Assembly: GCA_020466095.1 (NCBI GenBank)
Contig: CM035806.1
Location: 126,908,393 to 126,972,392 of the forward strand
Direction of reading: 5' to 3'
Length of the DNA stretch: 64,000 nt
Origin: Chlorops oryzae
Taxonomy: Eukaryota; Arthropoda; Insecta; Diptera; Chloropidae
The notes below the pieces were generated by a model. It was given only the letters and a program-made list of their open reading frames with translations. It did no database searches and was not told the DNA's origin. Shown in pieces: positions 24,301 to 36,244 of the stretch. Position 1 is the first letter of the stretch. Each line of letters starts with the position of its first letter. A program made the position numbers and the translations under genes.

Positions 24301-26769
24301 AGTATGAATTTTTTCGAAATTTTCCCTATGGAGTGAAATAGTTTCAAAGTCTTCAGGTAGAGGACTCAGAATTTCTGTTTGTGGCATTCGTGGAAACGGC
24401 ATAGCATAACGACAGGACGTCTTCCCCCTAAGCTCTCTACGGCAAGTGCGACCATGTCTATGCACCTGATAAGGTATAAAGTCCTGCAAATCGGGGTTTA
24501 AACCATCGGTGGAGATGAACGTGTCTTTAAACGAAACAACTGATTGAATTGCCAAATCGCTATCGAGATTTAAAACAGGCGTGTTTTTTAACCAACAGAG
24601 GGAGTGAACATGAGGAGATCCACCTTGCTGAAATTCAACCCGCCAATAAAATTTTTCTACAAAGTGCGAACCGAAAACACCATTTTCCATTTTTAACAAG
24701 TTAAAAAGCTGCCTAAATCGATAATCAAAATAGCGAGAACACGTAAGTGCATCAGATCTTATAAGACGAGCTTTATCCTACCAACTGAGATTCGACGCCT
24801 CAACCTCGGAAATTTCCTTGTTGTCAACAACCCTTGAAAGAATAACTAACAACTCTGGCCATCTGGTTTCAGCAGCTGAAAAAGTGATAAAAATGTTGGA
24901 ATTCCAAATTGTCTTATCATGCCCAAAACTTTCTTCTTCTCTGCCTCCCAGTGAGCTGGCGATGACCGAACGTCTTTTAATATGCGAAAATCTTCATCCC
25001 GTTGTATCAGACCATTCAAAAAACCCTCATCAAGGACATTTCCTACAGTAACACTATTATTGGAAGAACGTTTGCGCAAAAAAATTGAAATACTGCTCTT
25101 TATCTTGAGAAGTTCAAGCTTTTTGTAATTGTAAAGCAGTTTGTCAATCCTACAACTTCGCCTATCGAATCTCCTCAGTTCAGAACGGACAATTTTTGTA
25201 AAAGACTCGGAACACTCTCTCTTTTGCCCGCAAAAAATTGACACAAAAAATAACTCTTCAGAATCTTCATCGGCAACCATATCCCTAGGCCTTTGCCCTT
25301 CACCCGGAGCAATCGCAAGACGTTGGAGCTCAACGTTTTCAACAGGAACGTTGTACATAAGCGTTTGTTCACCACCAGGAACTCGGGCTCAAGTTCATTA
25401 ACTATTACATCACTGCGTGAAGCAGAAGTGGAACTTTGACACTGTTCGCGGAAAAAATTTTCAATAACAGATTGATTATCAGGGCCTAAAACAAACGGAA
25501 CTTGATTTGAATTAGAAAAAGAAGAGATCTATTCTCTTTGAAGCCCAATACCATGCTTAATATAAAGCTCAGTTTGAACTAAGTACTCGGCAGCTAGTCG
25601 TACTTTCGCCGGGCGGATAGTTTCAACCATATAATTATGATTGTATTCCAACCTGCGGCGAAGTTCAATTTGAATCACTTCGGATTCATTTAAAGATCGA
25701 GGCAAGAGGGAGACTGTTTGTTCAACAGAAATGGGAACATTTACGACTGCGCCTCGTATGGCACTTTGCTTTTCAGAGCACAATTCAACAATAACCATAA
25801 AGGCAAGACGGGGTGAAACTAATCTTTCTTCGAGTTTGGTTAAACCCTTTAAACACTCGGGAATCGGTGGAAAATCGAGACCATTAGACAAACAAAGACA
25901 TGACTTTCTGCTTTTTTGATGCTTCGACTACAAGTCTTGCAAAAGGGATAGGCGTTATCGGCGCTTGGAAATTTATTCGAAAGAAAAAATACCTGCTAAA
26001 CGAAATCGATTGGGCCTTCAACAGCATTTTTAAAAAGACTTTCAGTTTGTTTTGGAAACCACAAGCCCCCGAAACATGTACATATGACAGTCTGGCCTAA
26101 TTTAATAGATTTTTCATATTCTAAAAATCTTTTCTGTCGTCGCCTTTGAAGCTCAGAAATTCTATTAATTTCTATTTCGTCTTCCGAAAGGTTTCCTCGT
26201 ACAAGTTGATTTCTGTCCACCTGAATTTGTCGTTGTCTGATTAAATTTTCTTCAACGGCTCTATAAAAATTCACGCGTTCTAAACCTGATCGCCTCCTAT
26301 CTTGGTCTAACTGCCTAGAAATACTCCTTGTCATTCGCCGTTGAATGGTATTTTGACGTTGCTCTGCAGCCCGGAGCTCAGGATTTTGCCTACGACTGGT
26401 TCTAGCGTCCCTTTCTCTTATTTTTTGCACGGCACGGACCTCAGGATTTTGTCTACGAAGTGAATGGCTCTCTGTGTTTATAAATTGTTCAGCATTTCTA
26501 GTTAAAGGAGTTTGCCAACGAGTGGCTCTAGCGTCCTTATCTCTTAATTGTTCTTCCGCATGGACATCAGGATTTTGCGGACGACTGGCACTAGCGTCCC
26601 TATCTCGTGATTGTTCTGCGGCGCGGACCTCAGCATTTAATCTTTGACCAACCCGTTGTATAGTATCACGTAATTGTTCGTCAGTTCTAAATTATTCGTT
26701 TGTTCGTACTTTACGTGAGCTAAGTAGTAGAAGGCTCTGCAGTGCAGTTCTGCGTTGCAATCTTGGCAT
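21307..26769 (-). pseudogene. Helentron Rep-helicase-endonuclease (copy B), degenerate
   Basis: Duplicate of 10530-15993 with the same domain order: N-terminal repeats, Cys-rich region, Rep with GSPHVH (near 24610) and two-tyrosine region (near 24040), PIF1 helicase with Walker A (near 23010) and Walker B (near 22760), endonuclease fragment (21328-21762). It shares the older stops with copy A and adds private one-base indels, for example near 24050 (in the two-tyrosine motif), 22940, 23146 and 21355. Not functional. Confidence 0.9.
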
Positions 26770-26871
26770 GTTTTAAACAAATGAATATGGATATTTAAAT
26801 ATATGAAATGTAAAAAATTCTTAAGCAACTCACAATTACGGTTTCGCAATTATATGGTGAAAGAATAGTGC

Positions 26872-27087
26872 TGATGATAATGTTGATAAAGATGATGATG
26901 CTAATGATAATGCTGATGATACAGATGATGAGGCAGATGATAATGTTGATAAAGATGATGATGCTGATGATAATGCTGATGATGATACAGATGATGATGC
27001 AGATGATGATGCAGATGATGATGCAGATGATGATGATGATGATGCTGGTAATGTTGATGATGATAATGTTGATGATGATCGTATATA
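26872..27087. repeat. Imperfect (GAT)n microsatellite, copy B
   Basis: Duplicate of 16096-16308 with one extra GAT unit. Confidence 0.95.
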
Positions 27088-27565
27088 AAAAAAATTGTTC
27101 GCACTGTGATTTAAAATTAAAGATTCCGAAAGTTCAAAGTCAAAGAGTCACATTTTAATGTTCACTTTTATATGAATGACTTAAGGAGAAGAATTTAAAA
27201 AAAAACACACTTTTCCGTTTGCGTTATGATTTCGTTATTATATTTTCGGCTTTTTTTGTTAATTTTATTTTGTTGCTGTAGGCTTTTGGCCGTAATTAGA
27301 GGAAAAAGAATTTACGCCTATTTTCTTTTTTCTCCGGTTGTTGTAAATTTTATTTATTCGATATTTCGATTGAAGTTATCAGTCATCATCAGGAATCTGT
27401 ACAAAAATATATTATATATAACAAAACGTATAAATATATCACAATGTGTCAGTAATTTTGTCATTTTTACATTTAATTTTTAATTTTTAAAAAACTAAAG
27501 ACGTTTAAACATCTAAAAACCAACAAAACAATAAAATTTTTCTAATTAAAAAACAATCAAACACT

Positions 27566-29740
27566 TCACCTTCCCCTATGAGTTACTTTTGTAAACTGAT
27601 TTTTATTTTTAATAAGGTGTTTGTAAACATGAGCGCAATTATCTGTGTCTGTTTTATAATTAAGCCTCTTTTCTGCTGGAGTGTTGAGTATGTGGAGCAG
27701 TTCGATTGTATATCTGCGTCTGTAGTTGTTCTCTTGCTGCAATATTTCTATGTTGTCAAAATTCGGTTGGTGTTTGTTCTTTATACAGTGGTCGGCCAGC
27801 GCAGTTTTTTGGTCAGAATTGTTCTTTAGGTCTGATTTATGTGCTGCTATCCTCGTTTTTAGTTTTGATTTTGTTGTTCCGACATATGCTTGTCCGCATA
27901 TGTTATTGTTAGCTCCGTTGCATGTTATTTTGTATATTGCGTTTGATTTGTCCATTTAATCCATTTTTGATTTTGTGTTGCTAAATAATTTATTTAGTGT
28001 GTTATATGATCTAGGGGCTAGCTGATACTTGTTCTTGTCATATAAATTAGTCTTCTTCAGGTCCTCTGTGAGTCCTTCTACGTATGTCACTCCTTTGAAT
28101 ATTTTTGGGGGGTTTCTTTCTTTTTGAATCTGCTGAGGTCTGGCGGTTTTTAAAAGTCTCTTGATTGTTGGTATCGGGAAGTCGTTCTTTTCCAATATTT
28201 CCATAAGTTTTTGTTTTAATTCTGTATGAAAATGTATGTCACTTATCTCTAGTGCTCTTTTTATAAGGTTCTTCGCTGTGTTAATTATTGTCTTTTTTGG
28301 ATGTTTTGAGTGAAAGTTAATAATACGTCCCGAGGCAATTAGGTTTTTGATACCAGTCAACTTTTATAATATTATTGTCACCTCTTATAAATTTTGCGTC
28401 TAAGTAGGGGAGTTGTCCTTGTTGTTCCTCTTCCTTAGTGAATTTTATGTGTGCGTTGCAGTGGTTTAATTTCCGAAAAATATCGTCGAGCTCATCAGAC
28501 TTCACAATACAAAAAAGGTCATCCACATATTTTGTCATCATTCTTGGTTTCCGTTCCGAAGTGTCCATAAATTTGTTTAGAATTTCCTCCATTACGATAT
28601 CCGCTATCACTGGGGATATTGGAGACCCCATCGGCGTCCCTTTTAATTGATTGTACACTTTGTCTTTGTACTTAAAATAATTGTTGTCCTTAAGGCAGAA
28701 ACGTAGTATTTCCATAAATAGTTGTCTTGTTATCTTCGTATGTTTTGCTATCTTGTCCCACTGTCGTTCAATTACTCTCAGCGCTAAGTCAATAGGAACG
28801 CTTGGAAACAGTGAAACCACGTCAAAAGAAACCATTAATTCCTCGTCACTGATGTAACTATCCTTTATTTTGTTTTTGAGCTGTGCCACGTCCTTGATGT
28901 TGTACTGGGAGTCCCTCGTCACGTTGTTCAGAATATCTGAAAGGTATCTGCATAGTTTATACGATGGGGAGTTTATTGACGAACAAATTGGTCTTAAGGG
29001 CATGTTGTCTTTATGAATTTTCGGGAGGCCATATATTCTGGGAGCTGTTGCGTTGTAAATTGTTAGTTTTTGTTTCTCTTCCGTCGTAATGAATCCTCTT
29101 TTAAATAGTTGTTCAACTAAATTGTTGTTCTTCTGCTGCAAGGTTGTCGTAGGATCTCTCCTTAAGGCTTTGTACGTCCATCCATCTCTGAGAACTGCCT
29201 GCATGCTGGACTCATAGTCCTCTTTTTTCATTGCTACCGTTTTGTTTCCTTTGTCCGCTGGTACTATGATGATGTCTTTATTTTCTTTGAGGAACTTCCT
29301 TGTCGTTTTTGCTGCATCCATAATATATTTATCTCTCGCGGTTGGTTGTCTCGTTCTTCAATGTCTTTCTATTATCGACGCCAATCTTATTCGTGCTGTC
29401 AATTGTTCTTCTCTGTCCTCGATCGTCTGAATGCAATCTTCTCCTTCTGCAATGATGTTGAACAGGGGAAATTCTTGTTTTCCCACCGGTAATGCGAATT
29501 TCGGTCCATGTGCGAGAAGCCACTGTACTTCATTTGGTATTTCTTTTCCCGCTTTGTTCACAAACCACTCAATATTTTTGTTGGTGATATTGAGTGTTTT
29601 TTGCTGATCTGCTCTCAACTTTCCCAGCTTATTGCTGATCTTCGTTTTTATCATTTGGGTTTCTCGTGCTGTTATCGTTTCATCGCTTGAAAATTGAAAA
29701 CGTGTTAAAAAATCATAAAATTTTATTTTCTTTCTCTACA
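27566..29740 (-). pseudogene. Penelope-like reverse transcriptase with GIY-YIG endonuclease
   Basis: A near full-length Penelope-like retroelement on minus. The N-terminal part (29740-29358) has PKFALPVGKQEF. The reverse transcriptase (29321-28317) shows PADKGNKTV, PRIYGLPKIHK, SFDVVSLFPSVP, KGTPMGSPISPVIAD and the catalytic YVDD (near 28530). A linker (28360-27956) leads to the GIY-YIG nuclease (27955-27566). Lesions are an in-frame TGA near 29356, a frame change near 28345 and a TAA at 27956 just before the nuclease. Penelope enzymes prime copying at nicked or telomeric DNA. I saw no start codon upstream: the frame stays open to about 29740. The 5' end may be truncated. Confidence 0.9.
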
Positions 29741-29814
29741 TTTTACGATGTAGTAATTTAAGTATTTGAGGTGCAGAAACGTTTATCAGTATATCTGTTA
29801 TATCCGCTGCAACA

Positions 29815-29995
29815 TTAGTTTTACAACTGTATATTATTTGTATTCCTCGAAAAATAGTGGTGTTATAGTGAAAAAACTAGTTAAATAAAAAAAAAAATTC
29901 GAAAAATCGGTTTTTCTCAAATGACGGAAAAACTGTCCGATAGAAAATTTCACTATAGAATTCATCTCTTTGGTTCTTGGAGCATGCAAAAACCT
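29815..29995 (+). repeat. Interspersed repeat, related to 40080-40290
   Basis: Shares TTTTACAACTGTATATTATT-type sequence, AAAACTGTCCGATAGAAA, CACTATAGAATTCA and CTTTGGTTCTTGGAGCAT with 40080-40290 in the same orientation. No coding capacity. Probably a fragment of an unclassified element. Confidence 0.65.
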
Positions 29996-31295
29996 TAAAT
30001 TTGTAAAGTAGTGTTATTGGAATTAAAAATATTAAAATTGCTCTACCAAAGGGATTTCAGCGTCTTCAAACTTTTTCTCATTTTTTATATAAGTGTGTAA
30101 GCCACCAATCTCAAGAAATCACATATATTTTTCGCTGCTAAAAAATTAAAATATGGTTCAAAACAGAAAAAAAATTCAAAATGCTAATATGCGTGCCAAA
30201 ATTACTAAAGTCGATCACTTCCGCAAATGCCTGTTCATTTTGTTGGTGCATTGTTCGTGAAAACAGACTAAAAAACAAATACGGCATATTGGTTGTGAAA
30301 GTGCTTGTACGGCGTGATTTTAAGCATTTCTTTTATAAAATTCTGAAATAATAAAAGCCATTTAATCCCTAATCAGTGGCGTAGGAGTGGGGGGTGTTTT
30401 GGGGACAATCCAAAAAATATATTTATACCAAGAAAATACTTTACAGTCATCAGTCGTTAGGTGATTAGTAGCGCTTGAATGCGCTCAACTGCGCTTGTTT
30501 GGAAATCGATTTCCAAAAACGAGAAAAAGGTCGGAGTAGAGAAAGGAGCGGAAATATATTTTACGCTTTTTCTCAACACTTCGTACATTACGCAGCATAC
30601 AAAACTACAAGCGAAACTTCGCCTTTGCTGGAAAAAATCGCTAAGACGGGTGAGGAGAGCTTGTACAAACTGACTATGACCACAGTTCAACATGCACATG
30701 CATTCATACACTGACATTACAATCTCACTTTCCCGACAGCACGTTTTCTTTTTCAGTCGAACTGACATAAATTGTTCTTCCTAGAAGCAAATTAAAAAAA
30801 AAATTGAGAGTGTCGTTTGTATGTTGTATGTTACGCAGCATCTTTTAGGCCCCTGTAGTTAGCAATTGGGAAATTTTTTAAAAAGAACTAGTGCTTCTAC
30901 TAAAACGAATAGAAATTGTGCAACTATCTTTACCTGAATTAACTAAGCTCCACTAGTGCTATCACCAGAACTTGATTACTAGTTCTAGTGGCTACAAAGT
31001 TTCCTATAATGGGCTGATATAAAAAAAGAATAGGACATTTCAAGAGAAAAAATATATGCGTGCTTCCCTAAAAAAAGGTGGGTTGGTGATAAGAGAACTA
31101 TGTAGTATTTAACTAGAAAAGCGGTAGTTTTGTACTACACCTGGTAATTTTCCGTCATCACTCGATGTTAATTTTTTACAGAGAATTGTATAAACAGGGG
31201 TATAAAGAAACACTAGTACTGGTGCAATTAAAACTAGTAAAACGCTACAGCTACACTGATCGAATTTCCTGGAGGGGCCTTAGCAAGAGTACACA
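29996..31295. other. AT-rich noncoding region with short repeat matches
   Basis: No gene. A stretch at about 30590-30670 matches, inverted, 47945-48015 (CTCACCCGTCTTAG). ACTAGT-containing words recur at 30885-31250 without clear periodicity. The 80-100 codon frames near 30457-30768 overlap on opposite strands and match no family. Confidence 0.4.
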
Positions 31296-31303
31296 TTCTT
31301 AAC

Positions 31304-31755
31304 CAGGCACGGCAGAACGGCGTTTACATGGGGTAGTTGTACCCACTCGAGATTTTCCGAGTGGGTATTTTACCCACTCGAAATTTTCCAAGTGGCTATT
31401 TTACTCAGTAAAAATTTCACGAAATTTTTGGAATGCCAGTTTTGACAAAAAATTTTTTTCCAATTTTTTCATTTTGAGTTAACATGCAATGTTTCCGTAG
31501 AGCCTGTATCTTTGCGTTAATAAAGAATGAAAAGCATTAAACGACATAAGCCAAAACTACCAAACGGAAGTATTTGGAAAATACTTGGCCGCGAAAATTT
31601 AATACGTAAAAATTTTCTATTTTGCATTTTTAACTTTCTTTTCATTATTATTTATTTTAACTTAAAAACATCGATACTATCGATGTATCGATGTTAACAT
31701 CGATTTTTTCCCACCTCTACTACCCACTCGGGAAAAATCTGTTCTGCCGTGCCTG
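31304..31755 (+). mobile_element. hAT-type MITE with perfect 8-bp target duplication
   Basis: 452-bp non-coding element. The ends CAGGCACGGCAGAAC and GTTCTGCCGTGCCTG are inverted repeats, flanked on both sides by TTCTTAAC (31296-31303 and 31756-31763). Eight-base duplications and CAG..CTG ends are typical of hAT transposons. Inside both ends are copies of ACCCACTCG in direct or inverted form, which look like subterminal binding motifs. Confidence 0.88.
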
Positions 31756-31904
31756 TTCTTAACTCTTCAAGTTACTCTCTCATTTCTCAGCTATTTGCTT
31801 TATGATGCTACCTCTCACCAAACTCAATACAATGCAAATGCACTTTCAAACAAAGACAATAAACATAGCTATGTGAACGGCATAACATAAACAAAGACAA
31901 ATAG

Positions 31905-32080
31905 CTGAGACAATCCCTGTAGGACCTAAATCAACCAGTATGAAAGAGAAAGCAACTTGAAGTTAATGATTTTAGAGCTAACTATAAATTGGTTGATTAG
32001 TCATGCAGAAATCAACCAAACTAAACAAAATATTATTTTTGAGCGCGTTCTTTTCCAATGAACTGAGAGTGAAAAACAAT
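31905..32080 (+). repeat. Dispersed repeat, inverted relative to 55515-55690
   Basis: CTGTAGGACCTAAATC, ACCAGTATGAAAGA, TCATGCAGAAATCAACCAAA and the following AACAAAATA..TTTTTGAGCG reappear as the reverse complement at 55515-55690. Begins with CCCTGTAGG; a candidate partner end CCTGCAGGG is near 32625 but no target duplication supports it. Confidence 0.6.
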
Positions 32081-34194
32081 TATCTTTTGTGCTTGAAAGA
32101 CGTGCGCGAGAAAATTATTTTATTATTATTTTATAAAGACATGAAAAACTTATTAAACTTATTTCTTATATGCAAGCGGATCTATGTACATATATCGATT
32201 TGATACCATTTAATAGAGGTTGATCTATAGTTTTGATTGGCAATTTGTATGGTCGTCCTTTTGGTCTTTTGGCAATTATGACTTACCTTTTATTTTTGTT
32301 CAAAACAAAGTAAATCAGATTTTGGCTATTGAATTTTTTTGTTTTGTCTAAACAAATAAAAATCTTAACGCTCCTTTTATATTTGTTTGAGAAAATATGG
32401 TTTGAACCCATTTAAATCAGTACATTTATTTTCTGATAACAAATCAGCTAAAAAAAGCTAACTGCTATTTAACTACAATGTCAAGCAGAAACGGACAACT
32501 GACTACTGCCTAGGACATGGCCACGTTAAAGAAGTGAGTTGAAGCCAAGGAAAGAAGTCGAGTAATCAACCAGTTGTGCTTATTAAAAATCTAATTTTAA
32601 GTCACTTTAAAATTGGTTTGATGCCCTGCAGGGATAAGACAGAAAACATAAACTTTCTGATTTTTTCTTGTTGGTGTTTCAGTGATTTTCTTGTCGAGTT
32701 TGTTTCTATTCATAACTATTAATAGCTAGTAACGCCTTTCCCCAACCCAAAAAACTATTCTCGAAAGCAATTCGTAATTTGAATTATGTCTTTGACCCCC
32801 CTCCCACCCCCGAAAAAATTTTCTACTACGCCAATGTCCCTAATACATCGCTTTAGAGTTATTTTTTAAAGTTTAACCCAAATATATTCCCTCGAAGCTC
32901 AGTATAATTATGTGTTCTTTGGTTTGACAAAGAAATAATTGTACAGGAGCTAAAAATGGCACTTATGCTAACATATGAGAAATATCCTATTTCATAGAAT
33001 TTCACTTTCTGTTCCGTTGGCAGATATTAAAACCTTTACTTGCAATTAAGCTCTGTTTTGCCCTCTTTTAGCTAAAGGGAAAAAACTTTTACCTTTCATG
33101 GATTTTTTTTCAGTGCACATTGTGAAATACAAAAAGGTAAAACTTGCAGTTACCAAAAACTTTCTCAGTATTTAAATTATAGAACTTTTTAAAAACTTCG
33201 ATATCTCTTCTTGCAAAGTATTTATTTCACGTTTACGTAAGTTTTTTATTTTCGTTAAAGTAAATCAACTGCGAAAAGTTACATTTTTAAGGTACCTTAA
33301 TTATGAACTATAAATACGCAATTTACAAAACCTAAGTGAACGTTTTATTCAAATATTTTTCAACGGAAGTGTTGCAAAATGGGCATTTAAGTTTTGGTCG
33401 GTATTCCTCTTCTAAATTGCGTTCGATGAATTTAGTTTTTTTTTTTTTTGTTTTTTTTTATTTTTTTTTATTAAAATAAACGCCTATTTTCAAGGGCAGC
33501 ACTCAGACTTCCAATTTATCCATTGTACTGACCCAAGATGGCATATTCTTTACAGCGTCTTCCCAGTTCTATGAATGAACCTTAGAAAATTCCTGAAAGA
33601 TAAGGAAAGAGCATTCTTTCCGTATATGTCACACTAAGGTGGCCGCCAAATGTATGGAAATAAATAAGTGCATTCGTATTCACGCTCCTTGTGATTTAAA
33701 ATCTTGGTATCTATTGAAAACTTACTCGTGCAAAATTTTGTGGCGATTGGGTAATGTTTAGAGGGCGCTCATGGCCCCCGAAGTTGAGATAAATGTTGTT
33801 TTCATAACTTAAAATTGCCATAACTTGAGATGTGTTGCTGCTAGCTATAGACAATGTTCCGTGGCCCTTCGTAGTTTTTAAAACTGCATATTTCGTTCTC
33901 ATGTCTCAAAGCTCTATCTCAACACATAAAAAAATTTTCCTAATACGACCCGATTTTTAAAGGAATTTCGTTTTTTGTATTTTGCGGGTTAATTTGACCT
34001 CTGACAGAAATAATATCTATGACCAGCCCCCCTTATTTTTGTTTCAGCTAACTTTTTTTCTTAGGCTATGAAGCTCTATCTCAACAATTTAAGGGACTTA
34101 CCATAGAAAAATGTAGAAAATTGCTATTTTTTCCCTCCATGGGTGCAATAACAATCCGAGAAAGTTAACAATGAGTGGAAACCTCTTTTTTATG
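32081..34194. other. AT-rich noncoding region
   Basis: About 2.1 kb with no recognisable gene; includes a T-rich tract at 33430-33475. The single 63-codon frame near 33711-33902 is not supported by any motif. Confidence 0.5.
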
Positions 34195-34879
34195 AATAAA
34201 GTATCATTTCTCATCATTCAATATGCTGATCTATCCTTCATGTTCAAACTAGCTGTCATACAAAATTTCCCATGTTAAAGGTGGCTGGAATTCGATGAAG
34301 GCTACATTGCTCAAAGTTGCCCTTCTGGGAGATGGTTAAATACGTAATAATAGATATATTTGCATCAAAAAACATGTCATTATCATTGGCGTTTTTAAAT
34401 AATTAAAAAAACAAAAATTGATGCTACTAATTAAAAAAAAAAAGTTTTAAAAACGGGAGCATTTGTAGTCGCACAAATATGCAATAAGCAACTTTAAACG
34501 AGCTTGAAAAATAGAAAAAAGTTGGTAAAGTTTTGAAATGATCACAATTCCAACTTTTTTCTATTTTTCAAGCTCGTTTAGGGTTATTATTGCATATTTG
34601 TGCTACTACAAATGCTCCCGTTTTTAAAACTTTTTTTTTTTAATTAGTAGCATCAATTTTTGTTTTTTTAATTATTTAAAAACGCCAATGATAATGACAT
34701 GTTTTTTGATGCAAATATATCTATTATTACGTATTTAACCATCTCCCAGAAGGGCAACTTTGAGCAATGTAGCCTTCATCGAATTCCAGCCACCTTTAAC
34801 ATGGGAAATTTTGTATGACAGCTAGTTTGAACATGAAGGATAGATCAGCATATTGAATGATGAGAAATGATACTTTATT
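34195..34879. repeat. 685-bp near-perfect palindrome (331-bp arms, 24-bp spacer)
   Basis: Left arm 34195-34525 and right arm 34550-34879 are reverse complements with only a few mismatches (around 34463-34500). The spacer is 34526-34549. No coding potential and no clear target duplication at the ends. It could fold to a long hairpin RNA if transcribed, be a fold-back element, or reflect an inverted assembly error. Confidence 0.9.
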
Positions 34880-34899
34880 TTGCAGTTGGAAATGGACTT

Positions 34900-35321
34900 T
34901 TTTTAAAACCATATAAAAAAGGATATGGTTTCTATCTTAAGCCATATGTAAAAAAAAACTAATAGACCTGCTACCCAACAGAGCACTCAATGAAGACGCT
35001 ATCTGTAAACATGCTAAGAAACTACCTTTCTTTAGAGGTGTGTTCATGCGAAATGCTTTACCAAAGCGATCACATAAAAATGAGTGTGGAATAATCAATC
35101 TTGATTCATTAGATGGAGAAGGAACACACTGGGTAGCATATATTAAAAACGGTCACTTCAAGGAGTATTTTGATAGTTTTGGTAATTTACCTCCACCAAA
35201 AGAAGTTGTAAAATATCTTGGTGAGAAAAATTTGAGCTACAACTATAAGCAACATCAACAATACAATTCATATAATTGTGGTCATTTGTGTTTACAATTT
35301 CTTTATTCACATAATAAATAA
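34900..35321 (+). pseudogene. Maverick/Polinton adenain-like cysteine protease, remnant
   Basis: The frame 35040-35321, open from about 34955, encodes the C-terminal half or more of the maturation protease of Maverick/Polinton virus-like transposons. The family's active-site neighbourhoods are visible: THWVAYIKNG (His), EYFDSFGNLPPP (Asp), QQYNSYNCGHLCLQF (Gln and Cys). A short piece before it (34915-34950, GYGFYLKPY) in a different frame resembles the end of the capsid gene that precedes the protease in these elements. No other Maverick genes (polymerase B, integrase) are in the window, so this is a relic. The plus strand alone carries it. Confidence 0.75.
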
Positions 35322-35358
35322 AAAAGAAATAAAAAAATTTAAAAAAATACAAAATCTT

Positions 35359-35643
35359 TTATTTTTTCTCAATTAATTTTTTATAATACACCATTAGGTT
35401 GTTTGCTTTGCAAAGAATAAATTTGTTATTAAAACAAGTACAGTCATTAAATCCTTGTGAATATTGGTTACAACTTGAAGGACAGCTTTGAAAATGTGCT
35501 CCATATAAGGATTCGATAACTCGCTCTTGTTCCACTTGTTTAGCTTGTTGCATTGCAGTCATCAAGAAATTATATTCTTCAGGAGTAATGTTACGTTTTA
35601 ACTTTTCCAAAAAAAGAAGAATTCTTCCGCTTTGCGTTAGCAT
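35359..35643 (-). CDS. Hypothetical 94-residue protein, convergent with protease
   Basis: Not recognised. The frame starts MLTQSGRILLFLEKLKRN, has a helical Gln-rich middle and a Cys-rich region (CPSSCNQY, DCTCFNN) near the end. It faces the Maverick protease with a 37-bp gap and could be a Maverick accessory gene or chance. No intron or regulatory signal seen. Confidence 0.3.
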   Translation of the reverse strand: MLTQSGRILLFLEKLKRNITPEEYNFLMTAMQQAKQVEQERVIESLYGAHFQSCPSSCNQYSQGFNDCTCFNNKFILCKANNLMVYYKKLIEKK

Positions 35644-36061
35644 GTTATTAATGTTGTTGGTCTATTGCCGACGACGATGTGAAATAATATTGTAATATTT
35701 TATGATGTAGGATCATCCTTGTCAGATGGGTTTGATTGTATATTTGAGTCTTGCTGCAGATTCTTCATTGACATGCTTTCTATATCATTGAAGGGGCATC
35801 CTACTTTGAAACCAGCGAAGTCACGTTTTCTGACGTTGTCGAAGTCTTCATCATGTGACCTATCTATTTCCATTCAATCCAATGAAAATCTTCTTATTGG
35901 AATTTGTGACCCACCGCGTTCTCACTCAACCGATAAGCTACATTTTCCTTTGATCTAATATGCAGCTGCAATAGGTTTACACACAAGCGTGAGAAACCTG
36001 TTATAAAAGCTAATCAAGGGCTTGCTCATGCACCGTGTCAAAAACCTTTTAATGATCAACA
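35644..36061. other. Unassigned spacer
   Basis: No gene supported. A 79-codon plus frame at 35719-35958 has no recognisable motif. It could hold the end of the Maverick relic. Confidence 0.35.
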
Positions 36062-36225
36062 AAAAACACACACACACACACAACTCTCATGTTTGTCTGC
36101 AGTTTTTTCTATTTTGAAGAATTTTCCTCACCATTTTCGTCACCATTTTTCCTCACCATTTTTCCTCACCATTTTTTCCTCACCATTTTTTCCTCACGAT
36201 TTTTTCCTCAATTTTTTCCTTAAGT
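36062..36225. repeat. (CA)n microsatellite and TTTTTCCTCACCA tandem repeat
   Basis: A CA dinucleotide run at 36066-36083 is followed, from about 36122, by seven or so degenerate 14-15 bp units of TTTTTCCTCACCAT. The tract ends at the 3' breakpoint of the LOA-like element. Confidence 0.85.
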
Positions 36226-36244
36226 GGTCCAGAATCCCCATATC

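Larger units (their letters stand above)
17724..28072 (+). repeat. 10.4-kb tandem duplication, copy B
   Basis: Second copy of the unit described at 6902-17293. It begins abruptly inside the PIF transposase and continues past the point where copy A stops, into the rest of the Penelope-like element. Lesions shared by both copies (for example the stops and frame changes in the Helentron) predate the duplication; private ones are mostly one-base changes in homopolymers. Confidence 0.92.

Noticed and set aside
30457..30768. Overlapping 80-100 codon frames
   Set aside because: Opposite-strand frames over the same bases, no motif, and part of the stretch is a dispersed repeat.
31905..32640. A piggyBac-like element with CCCTGTAGG and CCTGCAGGG ends
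   Set aside because: No TTAA or other target duplication, and only eight or nine matching terminal bases.
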